From assembly GCF_000003815.2 (NCBI RefSeq), contig NC_049985.1:12182416-12246415 (forward strand): DNA of 64,000 nucleotides, written 5' to 3'. Within the stretch, counting starts at the first letter, position 1, and each line of letters starts with the position of its first letter. Under the pieces are notes generated by a model. The model searched no databases, was not told where the DNA came from, and saw only the letters and a program-made list of their open reading frames with translations. The translations under genes were made by a program, and so were the position numbers. Source of the stretch: Branchiostoma floridae. Taxonomy: Eukaryota; Chordata; Leptocardii; Amphioxiformes; Branchiostomatidae. This document shows, piece by piece, positions 46,001 through 59,475 of this stretch.

Positions 46001-49000
46001 CTGTAAATCGCACAAATTCACAGAAACAGCTGATCAGCGTAATCGCTAAAATTGCCACAAATCTATTATATTCGTTCACGTCCCGCAGTTGCCGGACACT
46101 CTCAGAGCAGAAATTGATAGGGCTACCCCTGCACACTGCAAGTGATCTTCACAGTACGCAGCACATCTCCGCTATGCTTCCTGTCACAGTCAATCTGTGT
46201 AAATTCATTCATATTTTGAACGGCTCAATCATTTTTTCAGAGCCCGCAATTCATATTTCATAAATTCCTTTTATTTTTAGCAAACAATTTTGATTTACGT
46301 TTGATGTACGTAGTTTGTTTATGCCCTCATTATCAATACGTGCCGCAGTCGGTACACTTCAAACCCGTCCGCCTGTCAATCATGCAAACTTCAAGGGGTT
46401 AGGTTTCTGCTACACTTAACTTTCGCGTTGGCTTATGCTGATTTGTGCCTGGGGTTTTGTGCTGTGCCGGCCACTCCCACCGTGTATAAAGCTGTAAGTA
46501 GATTTCTTGTAATTCACCCAGACTTCGTTTCCGTGCTCCACTTGCTTGCTGGGGACTAGCCTGGATAACATACCCCAACCTCAAAAATATCTTTTGTGTT
46601 GGGCCCATCAGGCCAGACCCAAGCACGATAGATACTTGAGATCGGGCTGGAGTTTGGTAACCAGGCTAGCTGGGGACCAACGCAGCGCTGTGGTAACTTA
46701 CATGATAAACAACAAGGCGAACGGAATGACCGTGACCTAAAGGTGGGTTTACACCTGCGTATATTTTCATGCCGCATGAGTTCCGTTTTGACATTTTTCG
46801 ACATTTTGACTGATTTCTTCAATACGCGGCCGCACGCACAAGTCGCACCTCAAACGCATCTGAATCGTATTTAGAAAGTTTCACGAACGCAGGCAAACGA
46901 AAATATACGCCCAGTACACCCGATAGTTTTGGACATGCACAAAACTATCGTTCGTACGCAGTTTGGTGGCCAAAACGTTATGGATGCGCAATACAGTGGT
47001 CCCACGTCGGTCGATTGCGCTATGAAGACGCTACATATTTGCGCTTTATACGCAGTAATACGCGGAAATCGCGGTATTGCGAGTACATAGCGTTCTTACA
47101 GCGCAGACACAACGCACCATGAGCGACCGTATAACGAATGCACACATAGATCACGATTTAGTACCGTGCGTTCTGCGATCGCTTTGCGCATACTACGCGT
47201 ACTGATAGCGTGATCGACGCACACTCCAGATTTGGAATAAATACGAAGGTGCATCTGACTCCAGACAAAAAAAATCATCTCAAGATGTGTATAACTTTAT
47301 TGCACAACAATTGTACGAGGTACAAAGTATGGCATCTACATAACTACAGTGCTATAACTTAACTTAAGGCTTATCTAACTAATACAGGAGTTGTAGTATG
47401 GGATAAGTTTCTTACAATCATTGGAGGCTTTTACAATCATTTGGGGAATTTCTAATGTCTAAACCTTCTTTGATATATTTTCCTATATCTGCCATGCAGG
47501 GATTGTCACATGTCATTATGTATTTGAATTTGCACTTCAGGTCCATTTGGATAAATCCTTGTGTACAAAATGACAGCCTTCTGTATAGAGAATTGCGTAT
47601 ATCGGAATATTTGGGACATACAACCATAAAGTGATATTCGTCTTCTATTAGCTCTGGACAGAATGGACAAATCCTCTGGTCGATAGGGATTTTTGCCGGG
47701 GCGCCGCAGGCGCCCGGCTTTGTCCCCGGTTTAATGGTTCGTCCTTGGATGGGTCTGCTATGGTCGCAAAATGTACCGTGCGTTTTTACGACAATTCTCA
47801 GCCCTTCTCAGCCCTTCAAATAAACGCAATGTACCGTGCGTTTTTACGACAATTCTCAGCCCTTCTTAGCCCTTCAAATAAACGTTGTAAGAATACTGTT
47901 TATCCATGACCTCTACTCGTACAGAAAACATTGCAGCGCTCATTAGCAAAGTCTAGGAAAGGAAAATGTTTCTTGATTTGCAGTAAAACACTGGTCATGT
48001 AACATTTGAGGAGTTGTCGTTAAATCGCACGGTTCATTTTGCGATAGCGTTGACGGGTCCGGGTATTTAGCGGAATAACCCGGAATAACCCGGAATAACC
48101 CGGAATAACCTTAATAAAGGATGAAAGCTACCGAAATACAGTGTGCTTTGATAAGTTAAGATCGCAGAATGCAATATTTTGGCATAAAATAATGTATATA
48201 TGGCCATGGGAACAAGAAATATTACGGTTATTCCGGGTTATTCCGGGTCATTTCGGGTTATTCCGGTAAATACCCTCACGGGCGTTGACGGTGCGGAGGA
48301 GGTGAGATTTTTATCGTACAGAAATTGGTACAGTTTGTAAAGTTATCTTTCTGGAATTCGGATGTATTAAAATATAACATTACATTCTAAGGCGTAGTGT
48401 CATGTGAGTAAAATGAGCACGACATTTGACGAAAGATTTTGTGGAGGGTATACAGTCAAGTTTATTGTGCAACGATTGGAACAGTTTACGTGCGGGTGGG
48501 AGGGGGGCGTGCGTCTATATATGCAGCTGCAGGAGGTCCTGCAGGACATTTTCGATCGTAAGAGTAACGTACAATTTGAAAAGATAGTGATCATGAATTC
48601 GGACACATTGAAACATATTTCCAAGGAACGGTATATAGTTTTTTTAGTAAAACCAGTGTGTGGGGATTGACGAGAATTTAGATAGTTTAATGGTGCACTG
48701 TGCTTGAGCCGATGCGAGGCATTATGCAGGGCATTTTTGATTGTAAAAATATCGTACAAGTTGAAAAGATGGATCGGATTCTAATACATTAAAACATACA
48801 TTTCCAAAGAATAGTAGAAAACAACGGATTGTAGCTAACTGTTAAACAATCAGCAAAGCAGTTGGCAAGATGTCACACCTGAACTTTTGTAGATTTTTGC
48901 TTTTTGTTGGTACTAGTAAGATGTTATGTGATCAAGACAATATTTTCTTTCTGTTTCAGTGACGCCTTAGACTGTTCTCTGCTATATATACAAGTGACAC

Positions 49001-52000
49001 AGTAATATACAGAAACTTACAGCTAGCAAAAGTCTGTACTCAATAAGATTTTACACAGTACACATTTATACTTCTTCTGCTGAAATCTACGCATTACATT
49101 TTGCATCCAACCAAAGAGGTTTGAAAGAGAGTCCTTGATCCAACCAAATTAGACCTTGAGACCTATTAACAGATCATTGATCACTGTGCATTTTGCACAT
49201 ACCAGACTCAATCGTGCCACTGAGCACTGCATTTTGCACACACCAGACCAATTGTGCCACTGAGCACTGTGCATTTTGCACACACCAGACCTATCGTGCC
49301 ATTGAGCACTGTGCATTTTGCACACACCAGACCTATCGTGCCATTGAGCACTATTAAATAACACGGCACATCAGTATGNNNNNNNNNNNNNNNNNNNNNN
49401 NNNNNNNNNNNNNNNNNNNNNNNNNNNNNNNNNNNNNNNNNNNNNNNNNNNNNNNNNNNNNNNNNNNNNNNNNNNNNNTGAAGAGAGTCCTTGATCCACC
49501 AAATTAGACCTTGAGACCTATTAACAGATCATTGATCACTGTGCATTTTGCACATACCAGACTCAATCGTGCCACTGAGCACTGCATTTTGCACACACCA
49601 GACCAATTGTGCCACTGAGCACTGTGCATTTTGCACACACCAGACCTATCGTGCCATTGAGCACTGTGCATTTTGCACACACCAGACCTATCGTGCCATT
49701 GAGCACTGTGCATTTTGCACACACCAGACCAATCGTGCCATTGAGCACTGTGCATTTTGCACACACCAGACTCAATCGTGCCACTGAGCACTGTGCATTG
49801 TGCAAATAAAGTCAAGCAAAGAACACATATATTGTGAACAATGTGTGAATCTATTTTATCGGGAAAATACCACCAAGGTGACATCATTTTCAGTGGAGAT
49901 AATAGAGGCAAACAATGCACTGCAAATGCTTTAATGGCAGTTGTTAACCACAGTACTTGCAGACAAGCAATTACCTGGACAAGTACAGACCTTGATGGTG
50001 TACTTTTTCAAGGAGATGCACTATACACCTACATAAAACCATCACTAAGATCTGGTGTGGAGTTCCTCTCCGTTGATGATATTCCAGACTATTTGCAACT
50101 TTACAACAATACTGTACGTGTATCAATAAAAGAGTCTTACACTGGAGACATATTTGCCACAGAAGCAGTCTATCCTTATTACACCTTAAAGAAAGCCCTA
50201 GAAGCAGCATTTGCTGAATCCAACACTTGTCTTTTCATAACAGCACATGGAATAACTGGTTCAACAGTAGCATTGTTGCACGCTGATAACAAGTATTTTG
50301 TTTATGACTCACATGCCAGAAGTCCCATAACAGCATTGCCAGATAGCCATGGCACTTCTACTTTAAGCATGCACAGTTCAAACAGCAATCTAGTTTCATT
50401 CTTGCAACAACTTAACTGGAACACAACATGCAATTTTGAGGTTGTCCCAGTACAAGCAGAAAATGTTTTCTTATCAGTTGAACCTACTGGTATACACATT
50501 ATCAATCTGACTAGCAATGTTTCTTCTATGATTGAGTCAGAAAACTGCTTTCAAGTTCAACAACAACACACATACACCTTGGTTAAACCAGAGTTTGTAT
50601 CTACGAAAGAGAACCTACAACAACCAAACACAGCATTTCCATTTGCACCACATTGTAACCAAAGTACTGGGAAAAACATTGTGCCATGCACCACAAGCAA
50701 ACATCCAAGTGCTATGCCAGAGAACAGGAATGAAGGCCTCTTGAATCAATTAGTAATGTCACCAAATGCAGCATCAAATTTAAATGATAAAAAAGTGCAA
50801 GGTCTTGCAATCCAAAGCGCAATATGCAAGGACAAACAAGAAAAACAAACCTATCAACAGAAGACAGAGAGTCTTGCAGAACAAAGAACATCATACAAAG
50901 CAAAGAAAGCAAATGAGACCTGTGAGCAGAAGAAAGAACGACAATGCACATCCGGGACCTCTTCCCGCCTTTGGCTGTGGTCTCGCACCGGAGTTTCTTT
51001 TACGATTTTTATATCCGGCACACAGCGCACACAAGGGATACAATTCCGCCCACAAAAGTACGCCGGAAAATCCAATTATACCAGTGAACAAAGGTTTCCA
51101 GCCAACTTCCCATAGATTTTAGATATAAACTTCTAGTTTAATAATGATGCACATTTTACTGGAACACAACATGAAATTTTGAGGTAGTCCTTCCAAATGC
51201 GCCCCGGCCAGCTTTTTTTAAAAGCTTTCTTGTTTGGAATCTTCCGGTTTATGATGTCAGATCCAGGCCAGGACCGACGAATTTGTACCGGGGGCATGGA
51301 GAGATGGTCACAACTTGCAGGACACCATGAATGCAGGACACTGGTCCCAACAGAGCCTCCAGGGACGGGAAGATGTAGAGGAACCTGCTCAAGCACTGGG
51401 TCAATTTGTGTGACACACGTGCCATTTTGTGTAACAGATATTTGACTTAATTTGCTGATAATGGCACTTTTTTTTTTGTAGAACCACATGATATAAAGGT
51501 GCAATATAGAGCCATATTACAACTTTGAAAGAGGGCGTAAGGTTTCATAATTGTTTAATTTACGTGTTTGATAAAGATCTTGAATACGTTTTGTGGTGTG
51601 TATGAGTGTGATTTTTATAGTTGTTGGTATACTAAGATGATAGGGGATATCATTAAGGACAAAGTGAAAACAAACACAATCTTAACAGTGCACATAATTT
51701 CTTAAGGTAAATGATGGCCCACATTTCTGTAAAAGCACAGTGTCACTGCTTTACTGCTTCGCAAATGAATAAAAAAAACCTGTTCACTGTTTACTTGTCA
51801 ATGTTCTACTTGCACTGCCTGTAAACAAAGGCATACGTAGTGCAAAGGGTTCCTCTAACAAAAATACTCTATTGGCAATGCTCGCAAACAAAAGTATATG
51901 TAACACAAACTGATCCTCTGACACACCTGAAATGCGTTTGGAATGCAGTTAGCACCAGGTGCGTCAGGCATGCGGTCGGTAGACGTTGTGTGCGTGCGGA

Positions 52001-55000
52001 AAACGCCCAACATACGTACCCCATACGAATCTATTCGCAGTACGGAAAATTTTGTTGCGCATTTCAGTTGCAATCATACGCATCTCAAGCGAAATGAAAA
52101 CGCTGAAGTCGTAATTCAAACGCCAGATGGGCTCGACGTACAATTTAATTTATTCCAAAAAAATTCCAACTGTTAGGCGTTCGGCCGCGTATTGACAAAA
52201 TTTCATGCGGAACCCACGCGCACTTGAAAATATACGCAGGTGTAAACCCACCTTAACATGGGGAGGGCGTTCCACGCTGCAGTTAATCGTGTTTGTTCAG
52301 GTCAGTTTAATAGCGAAATAAACTCATCAAGTCCATCGTTTGTGTTTCACATACCTTTATGTCTCAGGCGTAAAACTTTGAGTTTGCATGACGATCGTTA
52401 TGCATGTTTTTTTTTATGTAACAGCCGGCAACACGCAGTGACCTTGCGTCTAACGTAGTCATGTGTTGTTGTTTTTTTTTGCTCAAATGTTCTTGTTGAC
52501 TCAAAAATCGGTTAACTACAACCGTGACACCAATCCGTGTTTCATTTAGACGACAGCTCTATGTATGAACTTGAAAAACGAACAGGTCTCGCTACATTTT
52601 TGTGATTAACGTTATATGCCAGTTACTTATCATGTCAGGAGACATCCAAAGAAATCACCACATACACGTAACGTTACCACAGTTGTCGGCCTGTCTGAGA
52701 AAATTGCAGTAGTGCTATGAATGCGTTTGTTCACCAAATTATCGCGTGTGTACGCACGAGTGCTGGCGTACTACACATCGTGTGTGTTCTCGATTCTACG
52801 TAACTCAAACACAACATAGAATCCGAACAATGTTTGGATGGCTCAGAGTTAAACTGACTTGTGCAGGTAGCAAAACCTTTAGCTTAAACAAAATCAAGAA
52901 AAGTATCGAAACAAATGCTTAGATTTGACTCGATATAGACCTTAACCGAGACACATTATACTTTGGGGGCATTAAATTTCATTCTGCCTGCCCTCAATTT
53001 CATTCTACCTTCCTTGAAGTTGATATACTAACGTTAGTATGCAAAAGGTGCCGATATTCGGCAAAATAAAGTCAAAGCTCTGTGAATTTCTTGATCCGAT
53101 TTATTACTTCTTGGTAAAATGAATTCCACAAATCATTCAGAGGACGGCTTCTGCCTCAATTCAGGCCATCCAAAGCAAGATGAAGTCATCATTTGACGGG
53201 CGGACACTTCCGTGTTGCGCACTGGCGGTCGTTGACCTCGTTCGAACACCATGTTCCATAACTCCCGGGCGGGTTCCATAGCTACCGGTCGTTGACCTCG
53301 GGTCCTTGGAACGTGGTTCTAATGTTATATGGGGGCTCGAAAGTTCGATTTTGTGTTAAAATTGCTAGTTTTTTTCACCCTTTTTTGCCCCATAAAATAA
53401 TTTTTTGGTGTCTTTGGGGGACCAAATGACCAAGGTGCAGTGTCTTATGTGCAGACCTACCAGCTTGCTGAATTACGAGATATTCCAAGGTCTAGTTTTG
53501 GAGATATTCATGTTTTTTATTTGTGCGGAAAAGAAGAAGAAGAAGAAGAAACGATGCAAAAACAGTATGTACCTTCTGTGAAGGTAACATAATTAGACTA
53601 AGACCCTGCTACTCCCTGCATTGCCCTCATTTCAGTATTGTAATGACCTACTGTAATATTGTAATGAACAAGGTGCTACTAGGAACTCGTAAATATGCAA
53701 TAGGCATAGTGATAATTGGCCTAGAGTTCCCCACCCTTCTTTTGCATTTGTTTACGCACTAATTTCGCACCCCCACCCCTGTTGCAGTATTAGAGGCATG
53801 CAAGTAATACACATTTGTAACCCTTTGAGGAAAGTGGAGAAAAGGAGATGTCATTATCTTATAACCCCGTTCCACTATAGACTATAGGGCGGCGCTCTGG
53901 CCGCGCTCTCTCTCTCCGACCTGAAATTTGACTTATCGCTCAAGGAATTGTATAGAAAAGAAACGAAACTTTTTTTACACTTTGTACGTTTTGTTGTCCT
54001 CTTGGTCACATTTATACGTTTTGTAAGATATACCCTGTGAGACATCGAAGGTTACTAACCCTACAGTATTTAGGTCGCAGTGAGAGCACAGCGTGATCGC
54101 AGTCTAATGGTTGGGGTCCTTTAGTAAGGAATAAAAACTTCAGACAAGTCTTTACCAGACTGAATACGCAGACAAAAGTAATGGGAGAATAACCCTAGTA
54201 GTATGGACTCTTCTGGCCAATTATTATTGTTTGTTTTTGCCAAATTTTACATAGGACGGTGATAGACATTTCAGATTAGAAGAAACAAAATAGCCACAAA
54301 GTGTACTTCCGACAGCCCCCTCCCACAAACTCTCAGACTGCTAAAATGCCACTAAGAAATGTTTCAGCTCGCCCAGGCGGGGGTCGTCTTGGCTCAGTCG
54401 GCTAAATGCTTCTCCCTACACAATTTGGGACCTTCCAATTTGACTGTGTGTGCGTGGTTGATTGTATGTGTACAGTGTATACATGTTAGATTTAAAAAAA
54501 CAGCCATTTTTCTCTTCAAATACTCCTGCACCAGTGTTTAAAATCTGCTTGAAAAACCGAAGCTGACTATTACCACAGCCCAAGCTGACTGTCTGGAATG
54601 CCAGGTAAAGGTGTGACAAGCTCCATTGTTCTCCTAGGGAACATATTTGAACATATATTCGTACAAGTAGGTTATAGACAGGTTTAACCTTTTTGATTTG
54701 TGATATACTGAGGCGAGTTTCCATATTCTAAAATAGTACATGAAAACACCTGTAAAGATTTTAGTTCCTTTGTTGTTAACTTCTTTTTTAAAGCTAACAT
54801 GGTTCTAGATAGTTTTCTCATTTTCTTGTTTCAAGGAATTATTCCAAAGTGCTTTATTTTCAAGGAAAGGAATTGCGACCAGACATTTCTGGCCATGAGT
54901 AATGAACTGACCAATTAAAGTGTCGCTGACTGCATTCTATGCATAATCAAAGATGAATACAGGTAATTACTTTGGACCGAGGTGCTAAAAACAATTAGTC

Positions 55001-58000
55001 TATTGATATTGATATATTGTAGAAATATTATGGTAATTATCGTTTAGTCTGTTACATAATTAGAATGAGCAGTATCTCTTCCCCACTTCTGCCAAATTAT
55101 AAGCCATTTGACCTCATAAAACTTGAGATATTGACATTTTTCTACCAGACCCACAATACCCTCTTTTATGGTCTTAGTCACACCTTAGCAAAACAGAATA
55201 TTCCTTTGAACACGCAAATCTTCCCGGTTATAGAGAAAAAAGCTTATTTGCAAGTTAATGCCCGGATGCTAATTGGAAGTACATGGTAGAACTATCGGGA
55301 GCATACATGTGACAATGGATAGTGATAAACAAAAAATATACTACTCGAATACTAGTGTTGAGTCTGTTGACTATTTCTAAAGAGGTCAGGTTTGACTTCT
55401 TTTTCTGGAAGCAGAGGGAGACCAAATGTTTCACCTTTTCTACATTTTTAAAATAAAAATGGTAGTCTTGTCCAGTACGCTTTACAAAGCAATGTAAGGT
55501 GTTATTAATGTATCTAACATGTATGTTGTATATAACATCTGTTGTATCTAATATTTAAGCAAGCCATGTTATATCTAACTTCCACATTTACTAACAGCCA
55601 ATAATGATTGTGACGAAAGAGCCAACCACTGCAACAGATTTGCTCTCATGGCAGACAGCTGATGGTGTCACGGCGCCCAATGTGTCCTCTACCGACCTGT
55701 ATCTGGAAACAACGAGCCTGTTTCTGCAAACCAAAACAGCAAAGGCAATCACACCAACAACTACAACTAACGTAAGAAAATGTCTACGGTCTTTATAATT
55801 TCATAGCTTATGATGTATCGCAGTTTACATTTACAAATGTACTACAGTATCCCATTTAACACTAACTTCCACGTTTTAAAACTACAGTCTTAAATAGGGC
55901 ATGCAAGGTAACAGCTTCTCAAGCAACTGGATAACATTTTGAAGTTTCCGAATATTTTTATCTCGTTGCTTGAGTACCTGTGGTTCCGAGTGTGTCTCCG
56001 AGTGTGTCTCCGAGTGTGTCTCCGAGTGTGTCTCCGAGTGTGTCTCCGAGTGTGTCTCCGAGTGTGTCTCCGAGTGTGTCTCCGAGTGTGTCTCCGAGTG
56101 TGTCTCCGAGTGTGTCTCCGAGTGTGTCTCCGAGTGTGTCTCCGAGTGTGTCTCCGACCGATTCCCACCTTAAAACGAGTGACGTCTCCGCAAGCTGGAA
56201 CAACAAAAACGGTCACATCGGCAACTACAGTCAAGGTATTAAGAAATGGTCTAAGATCTTTGAATAAATGCCCCAGCCTATAATGAATTACAGTTTATAA
56301 GTATTGTACATTGATGCGAACATGATTGTATGATCATTTAATGGAATAGCTGTTATCTTGCGTAGCTCTACTTGAAGGAAAACCCAACCAACTCAACAGT
56401 CATGCCTACATGGACTACAGCTGACGGTGAGACGAGTGTGTCTCCGACGGATTCCTATCTGGAAACGAGTCCGAGTCCGCAAGCTGGAACAACAAAGACG
56501 GTCACACCGGAAACTACAGCCAAGGTATTAATAAAAGTTTAAGATCTTTGAAATAATGCCCCAGACTATAATGAATCACATTTCATAAGTATTTTACATG
56601 ATTGTATATTTATTTTTCGCCAGGTTTTGACACATAATGTCGAAAGGACAAGATTTGACCAGCTTCAGAAGACCAGAAAGCAACCTTCAACGACCGACGA
56701 AGGTACGGCACTCCGACAACAAATTATTTGCCCTACACTAAGCATGATCCCCCCAACGTAACTAGATATCCCTGATAACGTTGCCTGAATTCCGACGACT
56801 CTAGTCCCTATGAATGTTGATATAAAGAAAAGTCTAGTATTCTCTTGTTAGCTCTTTTCATTATTTGCCGGGAGACAGATGACAGGAAATGCCAATTCGT
56901 CACATTCTGCAATAATGCCCTCTCCTTTCCCCACATAGGAGAGTGCTACCAAAGTCTTGGCTGCTGGAAGGATAGTCCGGACCCCAACCGCGCCATTCCA
57001 ACACTCGAGGGGACAGATCCACGCCTGAATGACAGCTATAGAGCACGGAGTAACCCCGTCGAGAAGTGTTACCAGGTAGCACATTCTCGTGGGTTTACCG
57101 TGTTTGCTGTACAGCATGGCGGACAGTGTTTCGGGTCTGCTAATGGCCACAACACTTTCTTCAAGTACGGACGTTCCTCCGACTGTGGAGTGGACGGCGA
57201 AGGCGGGACTTGGGCAAATGAAGTCTACCTGATTGGTAAAACTTGATTATTTATCACATTTACTGAGCCCTGAATAGTATTTTATGACAGAAAACGTGAT
57301 AGTTGTAAAAATTGTGATAGATTGTTCAATATACTGGTGAATTAATGTGGTAGAGGGATGTTATTACACTTTTCTCTTGACACAAATTTAGACCATTTTT
57401 AAAAAATCTTTTACTGGTGGATTAATGTGATAGAGGGGTGCTATCACATTTGTTCACTAATAGCACAATATATCATTATTTTTCATATTTAGCTCCATAC
57501 ATTTTGACGGTAAAGCTCTTTTGAACAAATTCAAAGAAACGCGCTATCAGTGTTAATAAAGGAGCAAGCCCCCTGCAATGTAACTCACTCCCCACTGCTT
57601 AGCAGATGTAACCGTACATTTGATTGGTCGACGTTTCGTGTACATCTGATTCTGATTGGTCAGAGTCTGTGTATCTGTCCTTCTGATTCGAAGACCATTG
57701 ATAACCGGTTGTTAATAAAACTATGTAATGACCGGATGTTACTGATTTTCCATGTGTTACGACGTCATATCAAACATGAAATGGGGCCTTCTGATTGGTC
57801 AAAATCCCCTGAGTGTATGATAAGTATAGAATACAACACGATGTATTCCATATCACCCGAGGTCCCAGCCCGACCGCGGGAAGGATCACCCGACGGCCGA
57901 AGGCCGAAGGGTGATCCGACCCGTGGGAGGTATGCACACTTCTATCTATGTCATACCCACCTGAGAAAACACATATTTCGATGCGAAATGCACCAGAAGT

Positions 58001-59439
58001 TGAGAAAATGTTGTGTCCTCGAACAAATGATTGTAACAACAGCAATTTTAACGTCCGAATCCGGTATTCGAATTGTCAACCGTGCCGTATTCGGCCCAAT
58101 CGAAATAGTTCGATTTACTTGAAGAAAGCCTGTGTGATACAACTTAGAACCTGTGTGATACGGAAGTTATCACACGGTCCGGAACACCCGTATCGAACGT
58201 TTTCGCGTCAGAGGTATGACATAATAGACATTATCTTTTACCTCCTGTTAGTGAATCATTGTAATAGAGGGGTGCTATCACATTTTTCACTAATAGACAC
58301 AATCGTTTTTCTCTTACTAGTGAATTAAAGGCGCCCAGAGCAGTTTTTGAGTCTTTTGAAATTTAATTTTCAAGACATTTTTACACACAGTAAGGTTAAA
58401 TAACACTATCTCATTGCATATCGACATTTATTGAGCAAAGATGAGACGTCGTTGGGTGGTGAGAACTTATTGAAAATCTGAGCGCTACACGTGCCATTAT
58501 TTCAAATTTTCGGAACGCACGCGAACATGACAAATGAATCCCGAACGCTTCCGGAAATGTCGTCACTTGTTCGAATAAAGTTTCGATTTGCGAACGGGCG
58601 AATCAGATTCAATTCGCTCGATGATCTCATGCGTTCGAAAATCTCCGAAAAGTACCGACGGGAAACCGTTAGTGGCTCGATCCTGTGCTGATTTATTGTA
58701 GGATATAATAAATCAAAGGGGTCCGTTTGCGGCATGTCTGTGCGTCCTTTTAAACGCTGAAAGTACGAAATAATGACACAAATGTGCTAGAATGGTGAAG
58801 TAAATGTCAATACCGTACCGATTATCTCATCCAGAATATCCCCAATTTTAATGCACTAAAAACTGCTCTGGGCGCCTTTAATGTGATAGAAGGGTGCTAT
58901 CACATTTTGCACTAACGGACATTATCTTTTACCTCTTATTAGTAAATTACTGTGATAGAGGGGTGCTATCCCATTTTCACCAATAGACAATCTCTAGTAG
59001 GAGCATAATTCTTGTCTACACGTAAATTCAGGGTTACGTTTCTTCAATTAATTGCACCATGAACATTTTGTATTCGCGAGAGGCCGAACGAGGAGAAGGT
59101 CATGAATATAAATATGACACTGCTGATGATAGATCTCTCGTCTGCACCAGGAGTCAATGTTGCACTGGGAAAGACAGCGTTCCAAACAAGCGAGTACAGA
59201 CCTACCGATCCCGCCGATGGGGCTGCCAGTCGTGCCGTAGACGGGAACACCGATGGCATGTACCATCATGGTTCCTGTACACACACTATAGATATCCCGG
59301 GGGAGACTAACCCGAGCTGGTGGGTGGATCTTGGGCAATCGTATGTGATTGACAGGTATGTGCATAGCTTTTATATGTAAACATCAGTCATCAAAATAGA
59401 ATAGATATACATAAGCAATGAATACACACAAACACATAC

Positions 59440-59475
<36 letters not shown>

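Larger units (their letters stand above)
46741..52253. mobile_element. 5.5-kb composite DNA transposon with 29-bp terminal inverted repeats
   Basis: Left arm 46741-46769 (AGGTGGGTTTACACCTGCGT...) and right arm 52225-52253 are perfect inverted copies. Both are flanked by TAA (46738-46740, 52254-52256). Weaker inverted similarity (CAATACGCGGCCG) continues inward. A 3-bp TAA duplication fits PIF/Harbinger-type elements, but no transposase is recognised. Inside are a LINE fragment, a 225-bp MITE, the 42-bp minisatellite and a Helitron-type ORF. Confidence 0.75.

Noticed and set aside
48400-48759. Overlapping open frames on both strands near 48.4-48.8 kb
   Set aside because: No protein signature; lies inside the composite element. 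Could be a decayed ORF but nothing supports it.
49149-49920. Regular 42-bp repeats that could suggest a CRISPR-like array or a Cys-rich repeat protein
   Set aside because: There are no unique spacers, the units abut directly, and open frames exist in several frames and both strands because 42 is a multiple of three. It is a minisatellite in animal DNA.
55980-56267. SVSP reading of the gene B minisatellite as the true frame
   Set aside because: It is open but runs past the splice site into the intron and stops; the phase-0 acceptor and donor fit the VCLR frame.
57550-58122. 190-residue open frame in gene B intron 10
   Set aside because: No recognisable domain, lies among hairpin repeats and is not conserved in gene A.
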